From an uncultured Alphaproteobacteria bacterium (GTDB taxonomy: Bacteria; Pseudomonadota; Alphaproteobacteria; HIMB59): a DNA stretch of 44,735 bases. Under the pieces are notes generated by a model, which worked only from the letters and a program-made list of their open reading frames with translations, was not told the origin of the DNA and searched no databases. The position numbers and the translations under genes are program-made. Positions 17,155-25,677 of this stretch are shown here, in pieces; positions within the stretch are counted from its first letter, which is position 1; every line of letters begins with the position of its first letter. Where the stretch lies: contig CABXST010000006.1 of assembly GCA_902514885.1 (NCBI GenBank), forward strand, positions 1 through 44,735. Direction: 5' to 3'.

Positions 17155-17748
17155 ATGAATAACTTTATTAATCCACAGTTAACTAAACAGGTTATTATTG
17201 GCACAAAAAGTCAATCAAGAAGAAAATTATTTAAAATGATGAATTTGAAATTTCAGTACCGGACAGCTAATATAAATGAAAAAGCCGTTAAAGATTTAAG
17301 AAATGATAAATATGATGCATTAAAAATAGCAAAAGCGAAAGCCACTCATCTTTCTAAAAAAAATAAAAACAAAATAATTATTACATTTGACACTACTATT
17401 TTGCACATGGGAAAAACTATTTATAAATGCCACACAATGAGGTGTTGTAAAAATACACTTAAGTCTTTTAATAATACATCTCATAATCTTTATACAGGAA
17501 TGGTTTTTATGATTAATAACAGTTTAATTAGAAGCACCTTAACCAAAACTAAAATAGTTTTTAAAAAAAATAAAATTATAGATGTAAATAAATATGTTGA
17601 AAGAAATTTCAGTCAAATTTCATCCGCAGTTGGTTGTTATAATGTAGAAGGCAAAGGAAAAACATTCTTTAAAAATATTGAGAAAAGTTATTTTAATGTA
17701 ATTGGAATTGATATGATTAATTTTCTCAAAATATTAAGAAGTATTTAA
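17155..17748 (+). CDS. maf: Maf-like nucleotide pyrophosphatase, divergent
   Basis: A 197-residue Maf/HAM1-fold protein. The opening strand and SRR motif (IIGTKSQSRRKLFKMMN) match alphaproteobacterial Maf proteins (LASASASRRAML). The AKA motif, the catalytic-loop Asp in TFDTT, and the end pattern YNVEGKGKTFFKNIEKSYFNVIGI match the family's Y-x-QG-x-G...I-x-G-x-Y-x-NV-x-G. The central KP motif reads KC and the metal-site region is quite diverged. Maf proteins hydrolyse modified or pyrimidine NTPs to monophosphates, as house-cleaning enzymes. Position before aroE-coaE-dnaQ is the canonical alphaproteobacterial arrangement. aroE starts at the next base after its stop. Confidence 0.85.
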   Translation: MNNFINPQLTKQVIIGTKSQSRRKLFKMMNLKFQYRTANINEKAVKDLRNDKYDALKIAKAKATHLSKKNKNKIIITFDTTILHMGKTIYKCHTMRCCKNTLKSFNNTSHNLYTGMVFMINNSLIRSTLTKTKIVFKKNKIIDVNKYVERNFSQISSAVGCYNVEGKGKTFFKNIEKSYFNVIGIDMINFLKILRSI

Positions 17749-18564
17749 ATGATTAAAAAGAAAATAGGCATTGTTGCAGAAAAGTTAAATCACTCATTAT
17801 CACCAATAATACATAATTATTGGTCTAAAAAATATAAGTATAATTTTTTGTATAAAAAATATGAGATAGATAAAGAAAAAATAGAAAAGTTTTTTTATAA
17901 TTATAAAAGAGATAAAGATTTTATCGGTTTTAATATCACAATTCCATATAAAGAAAAATTTATTGATATGTGTGATAATGTTTCATTAAGAGCGAAAAAG
18001 ATTGGCTCTGTTAATTTAATTTATAAAAAAGGAAACATTACTTACGGCGACAATACAGATGTTATTGGTTTTAGAAAAATTTTTAACTTACTAAAAATCG
18101 AAAAGACTAAAACTGTTTTATTAATTGGTGCGGGGGGAGCGTCTAGAGCCATCTTATACTTTCTCAATAAAAAAAATATTGAAAATATTGATATTTTTGC
18201 GACATCTTTTAGAAGAAGACAGGGTCTTTCAAAAAATTTTAAGTTTAAAAATTTCACAAATAAGACCACATTATTGAAAAAGAAATATGATTTAATAATT
18301 AATGCCTCCAATGCAGGGATGAGTCGAGGTAATAAAATTAATAGAAATATTTTACGACTAGTCAAGAAAACAAAAGGAGTCATTGATATAGTCTATAACC
18401 CGATCGAAACTAATTTATTAAAAGAGGCTAAGAAGCATAATATAAAGTCAATTGGGGGATTAATAATGCTCGTAGAACAGGCAAAACCATCCTTTGAAAT
18501 TTGGTCAAAAAAAAGTATCGAAATTGACGATAAGATTTATCAATCATTAATTAATAAAATATGA
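17749..18564 (+). CDS. aroE: Shikimate dehydrogenase (NADP+)
   Basis: A 271-residue enzyme reducing 3-dehydroshikimate to shikimate in aromatic amino-acid synthesis. Shikimate-binding SLSPIIHN (16-23) and GFNITIPYKEKF with the catalytic Lys are clear, as is NTDVIGF. The NADP-binding loop is LIGAGGASRAILYFL, followed by NASNAGM, DIVYNPIETNLL and GGLIMLVEQAKPSFEIW. Full family length. The ATG abuts the maf stop without spacing, and its end overlaps coaE as ATGA, so maf-aroE-coaE-dnaQ-timA-smr reads as one operon. Confidence 0.97.
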   Translation: MIKKKIGIVAEKLNHSLSPIIHNYWSKKYKYNFLYKKYEIDKEKIEKFFYNYKRDKDFIGFNITIPYKEKFIDMCDNVSLRAKKIGSVNLIYKKGNITYGDNTDVIGFRKIFNLLKIEKTKTVLLIGAGGASRAILYFLNKKNIENIDIFATSFRRRQGLSKNFKFKNFTNKTTLLKKKYDLIINASNAGMSRGNKINRNILRLVKKTKGVIDIVYNPIETNLLKEAKKHNIKSIGGLIMLVEQAKPSFEIWSKKSIEIDDKIYQSLINKI

Positions 18565-19118
18565 TCAAAGTAGCTGTTACAGGAAATATAGGCTCAGGTA
18601 AGAGTGAATTTATAAATTTTATCTCTAAGCTAGGCTTCTATTATATTTCTTCTGATGTAGTTATATCGAACCTGTACAACGATTATAAAACAAGAAGTAT
18701 TATCTTACAAAAACTAAATCTTAATGAGAAAAACTATAAACAAGAAATTATAAATAATATTCATAATGAAGTATTTAATAGGCAACTTAAGAAAGTAATA
18801 TATCCTTTTTTGTACTCAAAAAAAAAAATTTTATCTCTAAAACATAAAACATATAAACCCATATTTTATGAGGTACCATTACTTTATGAAGAAAACTTAT
18901 CTCGTGACTACAACTTTACAGTCTTCATTAAAGCAGATATTAACAAAAGAAGGCAAAGAGTTTTAAATAGAGGCGTAAGCAAGAACTACTTTACATTAAT
19001 GAATAGCAAGCAAATCAACGAAAATATAAAAAAGAATAAATCAACTTTTACATTAGTTAACAACGGTTCAATCTTGAACTTACGATTAAATATTATTAAA
19101 TTATTAAAAGAACTATGA
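18561..19118 (+). CDS. coaE: Dephospho-CoA kinase
   Basis: A 185-residue P-loop kinase that phosphorylates the 3'-hydroxyl of dephospho-CoA, the last step of CoA synthesis. TGNIGSGKS (7-15) is the Walker A, YISSDVV is the DxD-like substrate region, YEVPLLYEENL is the PLL-E family motif, and RRQRVLNRG is the lid. It overlaps aroE by 4 bases at its start and dnaQ by 4 bases at its end. Slightly shorter than the usual 200 residues. Confidence 0.94.
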   Translation: MIKVAVTGNIGSGKSEFINFISKLGFYYISSDVVISNLYNDYKTRSIILQKLNLNEKNYKQEIINNIHNEVFNRQLKKVIYPFLYSKKKILSLKHKTYKPIFYEVPLLYEENLSRDYNFTVFIKADINKRRQRVLNRGVSKNYFTLMNSKQINENIKKNKSTFTLVNNGSILNLRLNIIKLLKEL

Positions 19119-19795
19119 GAGAAATTATACTTGATATTGAAACTACAGGGTTGGAATATAAAGAAGGGCACCGTGTTATTGAAATTGGCTGTATTGAATT
19201 AAATAGCAAGGAAGTTGGCGCTAGTTATCATCAATACATAAATCCTTCTAAAACTCTTACAGAAGATAATATTAAAATACATGGTATAACTAATGAATAT
19301 CTAATTGATAAACCACTTTTTGGAGAAATTGTTGACGATTTTCTCGCATTTATTGAAGATAGTTCTATTATTGCTCACAACTCTTCTTTTGACATTGGTT
19401 TTCTGAATTTTGAACTAGAAAAACTATCTAAACCTAAAATTTTAAAAGATAGAGTTATAGACACAATTAAGATAGCAAGGCAAAGATTTCCCGGGCAACA
19501 AGTATCATTAGACGCACTTATAAAGAAATTAAAGATAAACACTCTTATTAACAGAGACCAACATGGTGCTCTAAAAGATGCAAAGCTTTTAACTGACGTA
19601 TATTTGGAATTACAGGGCATTAATCAAATAGGATTAGAGTTAAGTGAAAAGAAATCTGAAAAAATTACTTTAGCTAGTGAGCCGAATTACTCATCCGTCG
19701 TATTAACAAAAGAAGAGACAGAAGCCCATAAAGAGTTTATAAAAAGTAAAATACCTAATTCTTATTGGGCTAAAATGTTAAAAAATTATGAGTAG
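19115..19795 (+). CDS. dnaQ: DNA polymerase III epsilon subunit (3'-5' exonuclease)
   Basis: A 226-residue DEDDh exonuclease that proofreads for the replicative polymerase. ExoI is DIETTG (7-12), ExoII is HNSSFDIGFLN, and ExoIII is HGALKDAKLLTDVYLEL, with the catalytic His. The C-terminal tail (after about residue 185) would bind the alpha subunit. The start overlaps coaE (ATGA) and the end overlaps timA by 8 bases. Presence beside the proposed origin matches the maf-aroE-coaE-dnaQ order of other alphaproteobacteria. Confidence 0.96.
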   Translation: MREIILDIETTGLEYKEGHRVIEIGCIELNSKEVGASYHQYINPSKTLTEDNIKIHGITNEYLIDKPLFGEIVDDFLAFIEDSSIIAHNSSFDIGFLNFELEKLSKPKILKDRVIDTIKIARQRFPGQQVSLDALIKKLKINTLINRDQHGALKDAKLLTDVYLELQGINQIGLELSEKKSEKITLASEPNYSSVVLTKEETEAHKEFIKSKIPNSYWAKMLKNYE

Positions 19796-20300
19796 TGAAT
19801 TTATAGATATTATACTTTTTGGGGCTATCGCCATTTTTTTAGTATATCGCTTAAGAAGTATCCTCGGATCTTCTGATGGAAAAATTGTAAATATTAGAAC
19901 CAAAAAAAACCCTCAATCTAAATTTAAACCAAAAATAGTTCCTAAAAATGAAAATAATGAATTTTTAGATGGCGCCAGTAAGGCCTATGAGATGATTGTT
20001 CAAGCTTACCAAAGTAATAATATTGAAAAGGTAAAAGATCTACTTACACCAGAGGCTATGCAAGCTATGGAACAGGCGAAAGCCCCCAAAGAAATAAAAT
20101 TTTCAGAAGTTAAATCTAGTAGCATTTTAGATGATAAATCTGATGATTTAAGATTAATTAAGTCTGTTAAATTTGAAACTGAACATTACAACGTTGCAAA
20201 CAATGAAATTTTAAATGTTGTAGAAGAGTGGGGTTTCGAGAAAGATAAAAAATCTTCTGATCCTAACTGGAAACTTTTTTCTATAAAACTTGTCTCATAA
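19788..20300 (+). CDS. Tim44-like membrane protein (TimA family)
   Basis: A 170-residue protein with one N-terminal transmembrane helix (about residues 6-22, ILFGAIAIFLVYRL), a basic linker, and a Tim44-like C-terminal domain (A-x-x-Y-x-x-I-V-Q-A-Y, then DLLTPEAMQAMEQA and the strand ending WKLFSIKLVS). Bacterial Tim44-like proteins sit at the inner membrane with the domain in the cytosol; the mitochondrial relative recruits Hsp70 to the translocase. It is shorter than the usual 200-240. In other alphaproteobacteria it follows secB/dnaQ and precedes mltA and an Smr gene; here mltA is absent and smr overlaps directly. The bacterial function is not settled. Confidence 0.85.
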   Translation: MSSEFIDIILFGAIAIFLVYRLRSILGSSDGKIVNIRTKKNPQSKFKPKIVPKNENNEFLDGASKAYEMIVQAYQSNNIEKVKDLLTPEAMQAMEQAKAPKEIKFSEVKSSSILDDKSDDLRLIKSVKFETEHYNVANNEILNVVEEWGFEKDKKSSDPNWKLFSIKLVS

Positions 20301-20790
20301 AATAAAATTTAATTTATCTAACCAAAAAAATAAAAAGCAACTAGAAGACCAGCCCAACGAGAAAATTAGCATTTCTATAGGGGGGGCAATAGTAAGCACT
20401 AATAAATCTGATAAATTAGAAAATCATAAATTAATACCTAAAAAAAATCTGACCAAAGCAGTCTTATTGGACAGCAATCTTTACAAACAATTTAAGAATA
20501 ACCAATTTAGTAAGATAGACTTACATGGATTAACAGTTGACCTTGCTCATAAAAAATTAATTCAATATTTCAAAACTAATTATTTAAAAAAAAATCTGTT
20601 TCACATAGTTGTAACTGGACTAGGTAATAAAGCTGAAGGCGGAGAATTTTTTACAGGAAAGATAAGAAAGCAATTTCCATTTTGGTTAGATACAGAAAAG
20701 TTTCAATTTATGGTAAAGTCCTATTCACCTTGTAAAATACAACATGGCGGGTTAGGTGCTTTTTATGTTAAGCTAAAATTTAAAGAATAA
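20290..20790 (+). CDS. Smr-domain protein
   Basis: A 166-residue protein with a low-complexity Lys/Asn-rich N-terminus and a C-terminal Smr (small MutS-related) domain. The DLHGLT motif opens the domain, IVVTGLGN stands where IITGKG is typical, and SPCKIQHGGLGAFYVKLK ends it. Smr domains are nicking or RNA endonuclease modules; some are linked to mRNA cleavage at collided ribosomes. It starts with TTG at 20290 inside the timA end and closes the maf-to-smr operon, overlapping the 3' end of hslU (opposite strand) by 11 bases. Confidence 0.88.
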   Translation: MSHKIKFNLSNQKNKKQLEDQPNEKISISIGGAIVSTNKSDKLENHKLIPKKNLTKAVLLDSNLYKQFKNNQFSKIDLHGLTVDLAHKKLIQYFKTNYLKKNLFHIVVTGLGNKAEGGEFFTGKIRKQFPFWLDTEKFQFMVKSYSPCKIQHGGLGAFYVKLKFKE

Positions 20791-22093
20791 ATTTCTTTTC
20801 ATCAGTGGGTTTTATCTCTGACTTTACAGCATCTGTTACCCAAGCTTTATTAACAACTTCTGTTTTTTGATCACTGAGGTTTGCATCAAAGCTAATTCTT
20901 TCAAGTATCTTTTCAAACATTGTCTGCAAGCGCCTTGCACCAATGTTTTCAACTTCAGAATTTATTTGTTCAGTTAGAGATGCTATCTCTTCTAAAGCTT
21001 CGTCTTCAAATTGTAATTCAATATTCTCTGTTGCAAATAAAGATTTATATTGTTTTGTTAAACTATTATCAGTCTCTTTTAAAATTTTAATAAAATCATC
21101 TTTTTTGAGAGCATTTAATCTAACCCTTACAGGCAATCTACCTTGAAGTTCAGGGAGTAAATCACTTGGTTTGGATTGATGAAAAGCACCTGATGCTATA
21201 AATAAAATATGATTTGTCTCAATGGTGCCGTATTTCGTGCTGACAACTGTACCCTCAATAAGAGGCAATAAATCTCTTTGTACCCCTTCTCTTGAGACGT
21301 CGCCACCTCGTCTTTCACTATTAGGTGCAATTTTGTCTATTTCATCAATAAAAACTATCCCACTTTCTTGAACACTTTTAATTGCATTTTGTACAACGTT
21401 TTGTTTTTCAGCAATTTTTTCAATCTCTTCTTGGATCAATGGCTCGTAAGCTTCGCCTATTTTAAGCTTTGTCTTCTTCTTATTTTTCATACCTTTGCCA
21501 AAGATATCATTCATGTTAATCATTCCCATTTGAGCACCTGGCATGCCTGGAATATCTAGAGATTGAAAAGGATTTGATTTTTGGTCTAGTGCTATTTCAA
21601 TATCTTTATCATTAAGTTGATTATCTCTCAGCATTAAGCGGAATTTCTCTTTCGTTTCTTCACTTGGATTGTCTCCAAGCAAAGACTTCAAAACTATTTC
21701 TTCTGCATTTAATTTAGCCTCATCTATGAAACGATCTCTGATTTTTTTCTTTTCTAAATTAATAGCAACTTCAATTAAATCTCTAATAATTTGCTCCACA
21801 TCTCTTCCAACATAACCAATTTCTGTAAATTTTGTTGCTTCTACTTTTATAAATGGAGACTGTGTAAGTTTCGCAAGTTTTCTTGCTATTTCTGTTTTAC
21901 CACATCCAGTAGGCCCAATCATTAAAATATTTTTCGGTATAATATCATCTCTCAATGTTTCATCTTTAACATTTAATCTTCTCCAACGATTTCTAAGTGC
22001 AATAGCAACTGCTTTCTTTGCATCATGCTGACCAATTACGTATCGATCAAGTTCTTCTTTGATAACTTTTGGCGTAAGGGATTGGTTATCCAT
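20780..22093 (-). CDS. hslU: ATP-dependent protease ATPase subunit HslU
   Basis: A 437-residue AAA+ unfoldase (ClpY) of the HslUV protease. MIGPTGCGKTEIARKLA carries the Walker A (60-67), GIVFIDEIDKIAP the Walker B, then GRLPVRVRL, the sensor region and the C-terminal GARRLQTMFEKILE. The protein ends with the family's hydrophobic EKKFIL tail that docks into HslV. The I domain (about 110-240) is present. The start ATG overlaps the last base of hslV (TAATG), giving a leftward hslV-hslU operon. Confidence 0.98.
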   Translation of the reverse strand: MDNQSLTPKVIKEELDRYVIGQHDAKKAVAIALRNRWRRLNVKDETLRDDIIPKNILMIGPTGCGKTEIARKLAKLTQSPFIKVEATKFTEIGYVGRDVEQIIRDLIEVAINLEKKKIRDRFIDEAKLNAEEIVLKSLLGDNPSEETKEKFRLMLRDNQLNDKDIEIALDQKSNPFQSLDIPGMPGAQMGMINMNDIFGKGMKNKKKTKLKIGEAYEPLIQEEIEKIAEKQNVVQNAIKSVQESGIVFIDEIDKIAPNSERRGGDVSREGVQRDLLPLIEGTVVSTKYGTIETNHILFIASGAFHQSKPSDLLPELQGRLPVRVRLNALKKDDFIKILKETDNSLTKQYKSLFATENIELQFEDEALEEIASLTEQINSEVENIGARRLQTMFEKILERISFDANLSDQKTEVVNKAWVTDAVKSEIKPTDEKKFIL

Positions 22094-22644
22094 TAAATTT
22101 TAATCTCGGCAATGTTTAAAGCATCGTTTGTATAAATACAAAGTTCGGCTGCTACTTTAAGGGACTCTGATGCAATTTCTTTGGCAGATAAATCAGACTT
22201 TCTTTTCAAAGCTCTTGCAGCACTCAATGCAAAGTTTCCCCCAGACCCAATAGCTACAATTCCTTCTTGTGGTTCTAATACATCACCTGTTCCACTAATC
22301 AGAAATGTTTCACTTTTGTCAGCAGCAATAATCATTGACTCTAATCTTCTGAGATATCTATCTGTTCTCCAATCTTTGGCTAACTCGACGCAAGCCCTTT
22401 TTAAATTATAAGAAAATTCTTCACATTTCTTTTCTAGTCTATCAAAAAGAGTTAAAGCGTCGGCGGTCGATCCAGCAAACCCAACTATAATTTGGTCTTT
22501 ATGAAATGTTCTAATTTTATTAGCATTTGATTTAATAACCGAAGTTCCTAGTGTCACCTGTCCGTCAGAGGCTATAACAACACTTTTTTTGTCACGAACA
22601 CAAACAACAGTTGTTGAGCGTATTATTGTTTTATTTTTATCCAT
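22093..22644 (-). CDS. hslV: ATP-dependent protease peptidase subunit HslV
   Basis: A 183-residue proteasome-like peptidase (ClpQ). The conserved TTVVCVRDKK...DGQVTLG shows the catalytic N-terminal Thr at position 11, so ten residues (MDKNKTIIRS) must be removed as a propeptide; short propeptides are normal in alphaproteobacterial HslV. VGFAGSTADALTLF, GSGGNFALSAARAL and IYTND are family motifs. The usual AGDGQ is ASDGQ here. A CCTATA-AA-TATAGG inverted repeat lies in the 38-base divergent gap to hisB, which may hold promoters for both. Confidence 0.97.
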   Translation of the reverse strand: MDKNKTIIRSTTVVCVRDKKSVVIASDGQVTLGTSVIKSNANKIRTFHKDQIIVGFAGSTADALTLFDRLEKKCEEFSYNLKRACVELAKDWRTDRYLRRLESMIIAADKSETFLISGTGDVLEPQEGIVAIGSGGNFALSAARALKRKSDLSAKEIASESLKVAAELCIYTNDALNIAEIKI

Positions 22645-22649
22645 TATTC

Positions 22650-22663
22650 CTATAAATATAGGT
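22650..22663. repeat. Inverted repeat in the hslV/hisB divergent spacer
   Basis: CCTATA-AA-TATAGG is a perfect 6-bp-arm inverted repeat within the 38 bases that separate the divergent hslV and hisB start codons. The only spacer there is must contain regulatory signals for one or both operons, so the repeat may be an operator. It is short and could be chance. Confidence 0.3.
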
Positions 22664-22682
22664 ACTAAATAGCTGATTACAA

Positions 22683-23267
22683 ATGCGCGAATTTACATTT
22701 AATAGAAATACAAAAGAAACAAAGATATCAATTAAAATTAATCTTGATGGTTCTGGTAAAAATAAAATTAATACAGGTATTGCTTTTTTTGATCACATGT
22801 TACAGCAAATAAGCACCCATAGCTTAATAGACTTAGAATTAAGATGTGTTGGTGATTTAAAAGTAGACATGCACCATACTGTAGAAGATGTAGGAATTGC
22901 CCTAGGTGAAAGTATAAAAAATGCACTTGGAGATAAAAAAGGGATAACAAGATTTGCACATTCTTATGTATCTTTCGATGAAACATTAACAAGAACAGTT
23001 ATAGATTTATGTAATCGTCCGTATTTTATTTGGAATGTTAAAACATCATTAGAAAAAGTTGGTGAAATGGACCAAGAACTCTTTTCAGAATTTTTTAAAT
23101 CTATAGTGACTGAATCAAGAATGAATTGTCACATCGAAACATTATATGGAAAAAACAATCACCATATTATTGAAAGTTGTTTTAAATCTTTTGCGATATC
23201 TCTAAAAAAAGCTATATCAATCGACCCAAAAAAAAAAGATATTCCGAGTTCAAAAGGTAAACTTTGA
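22683..23267 (+). CDS. hisB: Imidazoleglycerol-phosphate dehydratase
   Basis: A 194-residue manganese enzyme for the sixth step of histidine synthesis. The metal-binding repeats FFDHML (35-40) and HHTVEDVG (64-71), the second-half HIETLYGKNNHHIIES and SSKG at the C-terminus are all diagnostic. It is the single-domain alphaproteobacterial form, without the histidinol-phosphate phosphatase domain. It opens the hisB-hisH-hisA-hisF operon, and its stop overlaps the hisH TTG start. Confidence 0.97.
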   Translation: MREFTFNRNTKETKISIKINLDGSGKNKINTGIAFFDHMLQQISTHSLIDLELRCVGDLKVDMHHTVEDVGIALGESIKNALGDKKGITRFAHSYVSFDETLTRTVIDLCNRPYFIWNVKTSLEKVGEMDQELFSEFFKSIVTESRMNCHIETLYGKNNHHIIESCFKSFAISLKKAISIDPKKKDIPSSKGKL

Positions 23268-23890
23268 AAAAAAAAGTCATCGGGCTTATTGACGGTCAAT
23301 CTGGAAATATTGGATCAATAAATAAAGCAATTAAAGAAATAATAAAAGGAAGACCTTACCAGTTAAAAATAATTAGAGGTGAATTTGACTACTCTTTATT
23401 TAATAAAATTATCTTACCTGGCCAAGGGGCTTACGCTACTCTTATTTCAAACTTAAAAAAATTAAAAATTTATAAACCCTTAAAAATATATTTAGAAAAT
23501 AACTGCTCATACCTGGGTATTTGTGTTGGCATGCAAATTTTATCTGATCAGGGCTATGAGGAGAGGACTACAAAAGGATTAGGTATAATAGCCGGGGAGA
23601 TTAAAAAATTTAAAAGTAAGAAGCTAATAATACCGCATATGGGTTGGAACTCTATACGTTTGAAAAAAGAAGATTCAATTATTACAAATAATCTTGATAA
23701 TAAGGACTTCTACTTTGTTCATAGTTACATTTTTCAAAATATTAATAAATCAAATGTCTTAGCAAATACTCATTACGGTAAAAAATTTCCTTCCATAATA
23801 AAAAAAGGAAACATTTATGGTGTTCAATTTCATCCTGAGAAAAGCCATAAATATGGACTTAATTTGATTAAAAATTATATTTTGAAATAA
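23264..23890 (+). CDS. hisH: Imidazole glycerol phosphate synthase, glutaminase subunit
   Basis: A 208-residue class I glutamine amidotransferase that feeds ammonia to HisF. LPGQGAYATL is the oxyanion-strand region, LGICVGMQIL holds the nucleophile Cys 87, and GVQFHPEKS supplies the His-Glu of the triad. It starts with TTG, overlapping the hisB stop by 4 bases, and its TAA overlaps the hisA ATG. The substrate site carries normal family residues; function is secure. Confidence 0.97.
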   Translation: MKKKVIGLIDGQSGNIGSINKAIKEIIKGRPYQLKIIRGEFDYSLFNKIILPGQGAYATLISNLKKLKIYKPLKIYLENNCSYLGICVGMQILSDQGYEERTTKGLGIIAGEIKKFKSKKLIIPHMGWNSIRLKKEDSIITNNLDNKDFYFVHSYIFQNINKSNVLANTHYGKKFPSIIKKGNIYGVQFHPEKSHKYGLNLIKNYILK

Positions 23891-24606
23891 TGAACATTTT
23901 TCCAGCAATCGATATCATAGAAGGTAAATGCGTTCGTCTGACCAAAGGCGTTTTGAGTGATAAAACCATTTATGAGAATTCACCCGTTGAAATGGCTAAA
24001 ATTTATCAAGACGCCGGTTTCAACACAATACACGTAGTTGATTTGGATGCTACTTTAGGAAAAGGCAATAACAATCAGGTACTAGATTTAATTAGAAAAA
24101 AAATTGATATTAAAATCGAAGTAGCTGGAGGTATAAGAAGCAAAGATGCTATCAACGATAAAATTAACCAAGGCTTTGATACAATAGTAATTGGTACTTT
24201 CGCAATTAAAAACATTGATGATGTTTTAAATCTTAAAGATAGTTTAATAAAAAAACTATCTATCGCATTGGATATAAAAGACAATCAAATAGTATCTCAT
24301 GGTTGGAAACAAACGAACAATCAATCACTTGGGTACATTGTAAACAGGTATAATGATCGACCTATTCATTCCTATTTTGTCACCGATGTTGCTAACGATG
24401 GAATGTTATCTGGCTTAAATATAAAAACCTTTAGTTCTATTAAAAAATTAACCAACAAACATATTACCATCGGCGGTGGAGTAAAAGATCTTAACGATCT
24501 TGAGCTCAGTAAAATAAATGGCTTTAACAACGTCGTTGTAGGTAAGGCAATATATGAGAATAAAATTACTATAGAAAGTTTGGCTCAATTTAATGCTCAA
24601 AACTAG
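23890..24606 (+). CDS. hisA: Phosphoribosylformimino-5-aminoimidazole carboxamide ribotide isomerase
   Basis: A 238-residue TIM-barrel isomerase (ProFAR isomerase). The N-terminal FPAIDIIEGKCVRL carries the catalytic Asp (8), VVDLDATLGKGN and VAGGIRS follow, VTDVANDGMLSG holds the second catalytic Asp, and GGGVKDLNDL gives the C-terminal phosphate site. It overlaps hisH by one base and hisF by 14 bases. Confidence 0.97.
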   Translation: MNIFPAIDIIEGKCVRLTKGVLSDKTIYENSPVEMAKIYQDAGFNTIHVVDLDATLGKGNNNQVLDLIRKKIDIKIEVAGGIRSKDAINDKINQGFDTIVIGTFAIKNIDDVLNLKDSLIKKLSIALDIKDNQIVSHGWKQTNNQSLGYIVNRYNDRPIHSYFVTDVANDGMLSGLNIKTFSSIKKLTNKHITIGGGVKDLNDLELSKINGFNNVVVGKAIYENKITIESLAQFNAQN

Positions 24607-25345
24607 AATAATTCCATGTCTCGATGTTATAAAAAATAAAGTAGTTAAGGGTGTTAATTTTAAAAATATTAAAGTTATGGGGAACGCAGTAGAAATGGCC
24701 AGGTATTATTCTTTATCCGGGGCCGATGAGTTATGTATGCTAGATATAAATGCGTCTTACCAAAATAGAAAAACATTTATCAAAACTGTTGAGGCAATTG
24801 CTAAAGTAATTAATATTCCTTTGACCGTTGGCGGTGGTGTTTCAGGTTTGGATGATATAACAGATTTACTCAATGCAGGAGCAGATAAAGTATCAATTAA
24901 TTCGGCAGCTGTAAAAAATCCTAAATTAATTCGACAAGCCTCACTAAAACATGGTTCTCAATGTATTGTTGTTGCAATTGATGGCAAGAGACATGAAAAT
25001 AGAATGAAAGTGGTGGTTAAAGGTGGACGAGAAATCACAAAAAAAGAACTTATCGTTTGGGCAAAACAAGTTCAGTCTTTAGGTGCAGGAGAAATATTAA
25101 TGACATCAATGGATACAGATGGTGTTCAAAATGGATTTGATAGTAGCATGTTAAAAAAAGTAACCAGTAATGTAAGTATTCCTGTCATAGCAAGTGGAGG
25201 CGTTGGAAATTTAGAACACTTCTATTTAGGGCATTTAACAAAATCTACTGGTCTATTAGCTGCGAGTGTATTTCACTCTGGAAAATATAAAATTAAGTCT
25301 GTAAAAAAATATTTAAAAAATAAAGGGGTACCTGTAAGACTATGA
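24593..25345 (+). CDS. hisF: Imidazole glycerol phosphate synthase, cyclase subunit
   Basis: A 250-residue TIM-barrel cyclase that makes imidazole-glycerol phosphate and AICAR. IIPCLDVIKNKVVKGVNF holds Asp 11, DINASYQNRKTF, VGGGVSGLDDI and DTDGVQNGFD are family motifs, and the last catalytic Asp is in MTSMDTDG. The start overlaps hisA. In many alphaproteobacteria hisE follows; here the next ORF is a HIT-family hydrolase overlapping by 4 bases. Confidence 0.97.
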   Translation: MLKTRIIPCLDVIKNKVVKGVNFKNIKVMGNAVEMARYYSLSGADELCMLDINASYQNRKTFIKTVEAIAKVINIPLTVGGGVSGLDDITDLLNAGADKVSINSAAVKNPKLIRQASLKHGSQCIVVAIDGKRHENRMKVVVKGGREITKKELIVWAKQVQSLGAGEILMTSMDTDGVQNGFDSSMLKKVTSNVSIPVIASGGVGNLEHFYLGHLTKSTGLLAASVFHSGKYKIKSVKKYLKNKGVPVRL

Positions 25346-25677
25346 ACTATGACAAGGAAAATATTTTCGCAAAAATATTAAACGGAGAAATACCGTGTGA
25401 TAAAGTTTTTGAAAACGACTACGTGCTCTCATTTAAAGATATAAACCCAAAAGCAAAAACACATCTTTTAATAATTCCTAAAGAACCATTCATAGACATA
25501 TCTGATTTTTTACAAAATGCTGATAAACTTTATCTAAGTAATTTTTGGGCATCTGTTGATGAGATTATAAATAATTTGGGATTTCGAGATAAAGGGTTTC
25601 AAATTAAAACTCATAAAGGTAAAGACGGCGGTCAAGAGGTATTTCATTTTCATCTACATTTACTTGCAAATGTCTAA
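25342..25677 (+). CDS. HIT-family nucleotide-binding hydrolase (HinT-like)
   Basis: A 111-residue histidine-triad protein. NIFAKILNGEIPCDKVFENDYVLSF, ...DINPKAKTHLLIIPKE and the C-terminal HFHLHLLANV with the triad histidines (102, 104, 106) are clear. HinT-type enzymes hydrolyse purine phosphoramidates and aminoacyl-adenylates. It overlaps hisF by 4 bases (ATGA), so it is co-expressed with histidine synthesis. Some alphaproteobacteria place hisE then a HIT gene here; hisE is missing from this site. Confidence 0.93.
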   Translation: MNYDKENIFAKILNGEIPCDKVFENDYVLSFKDINPKAKTHLLIIPKEPFIDISDFLQNADKLYLSNFWASVDEIINNLGFRDKGFQIKTHKGKDGGQEVFHFHLHLLANV

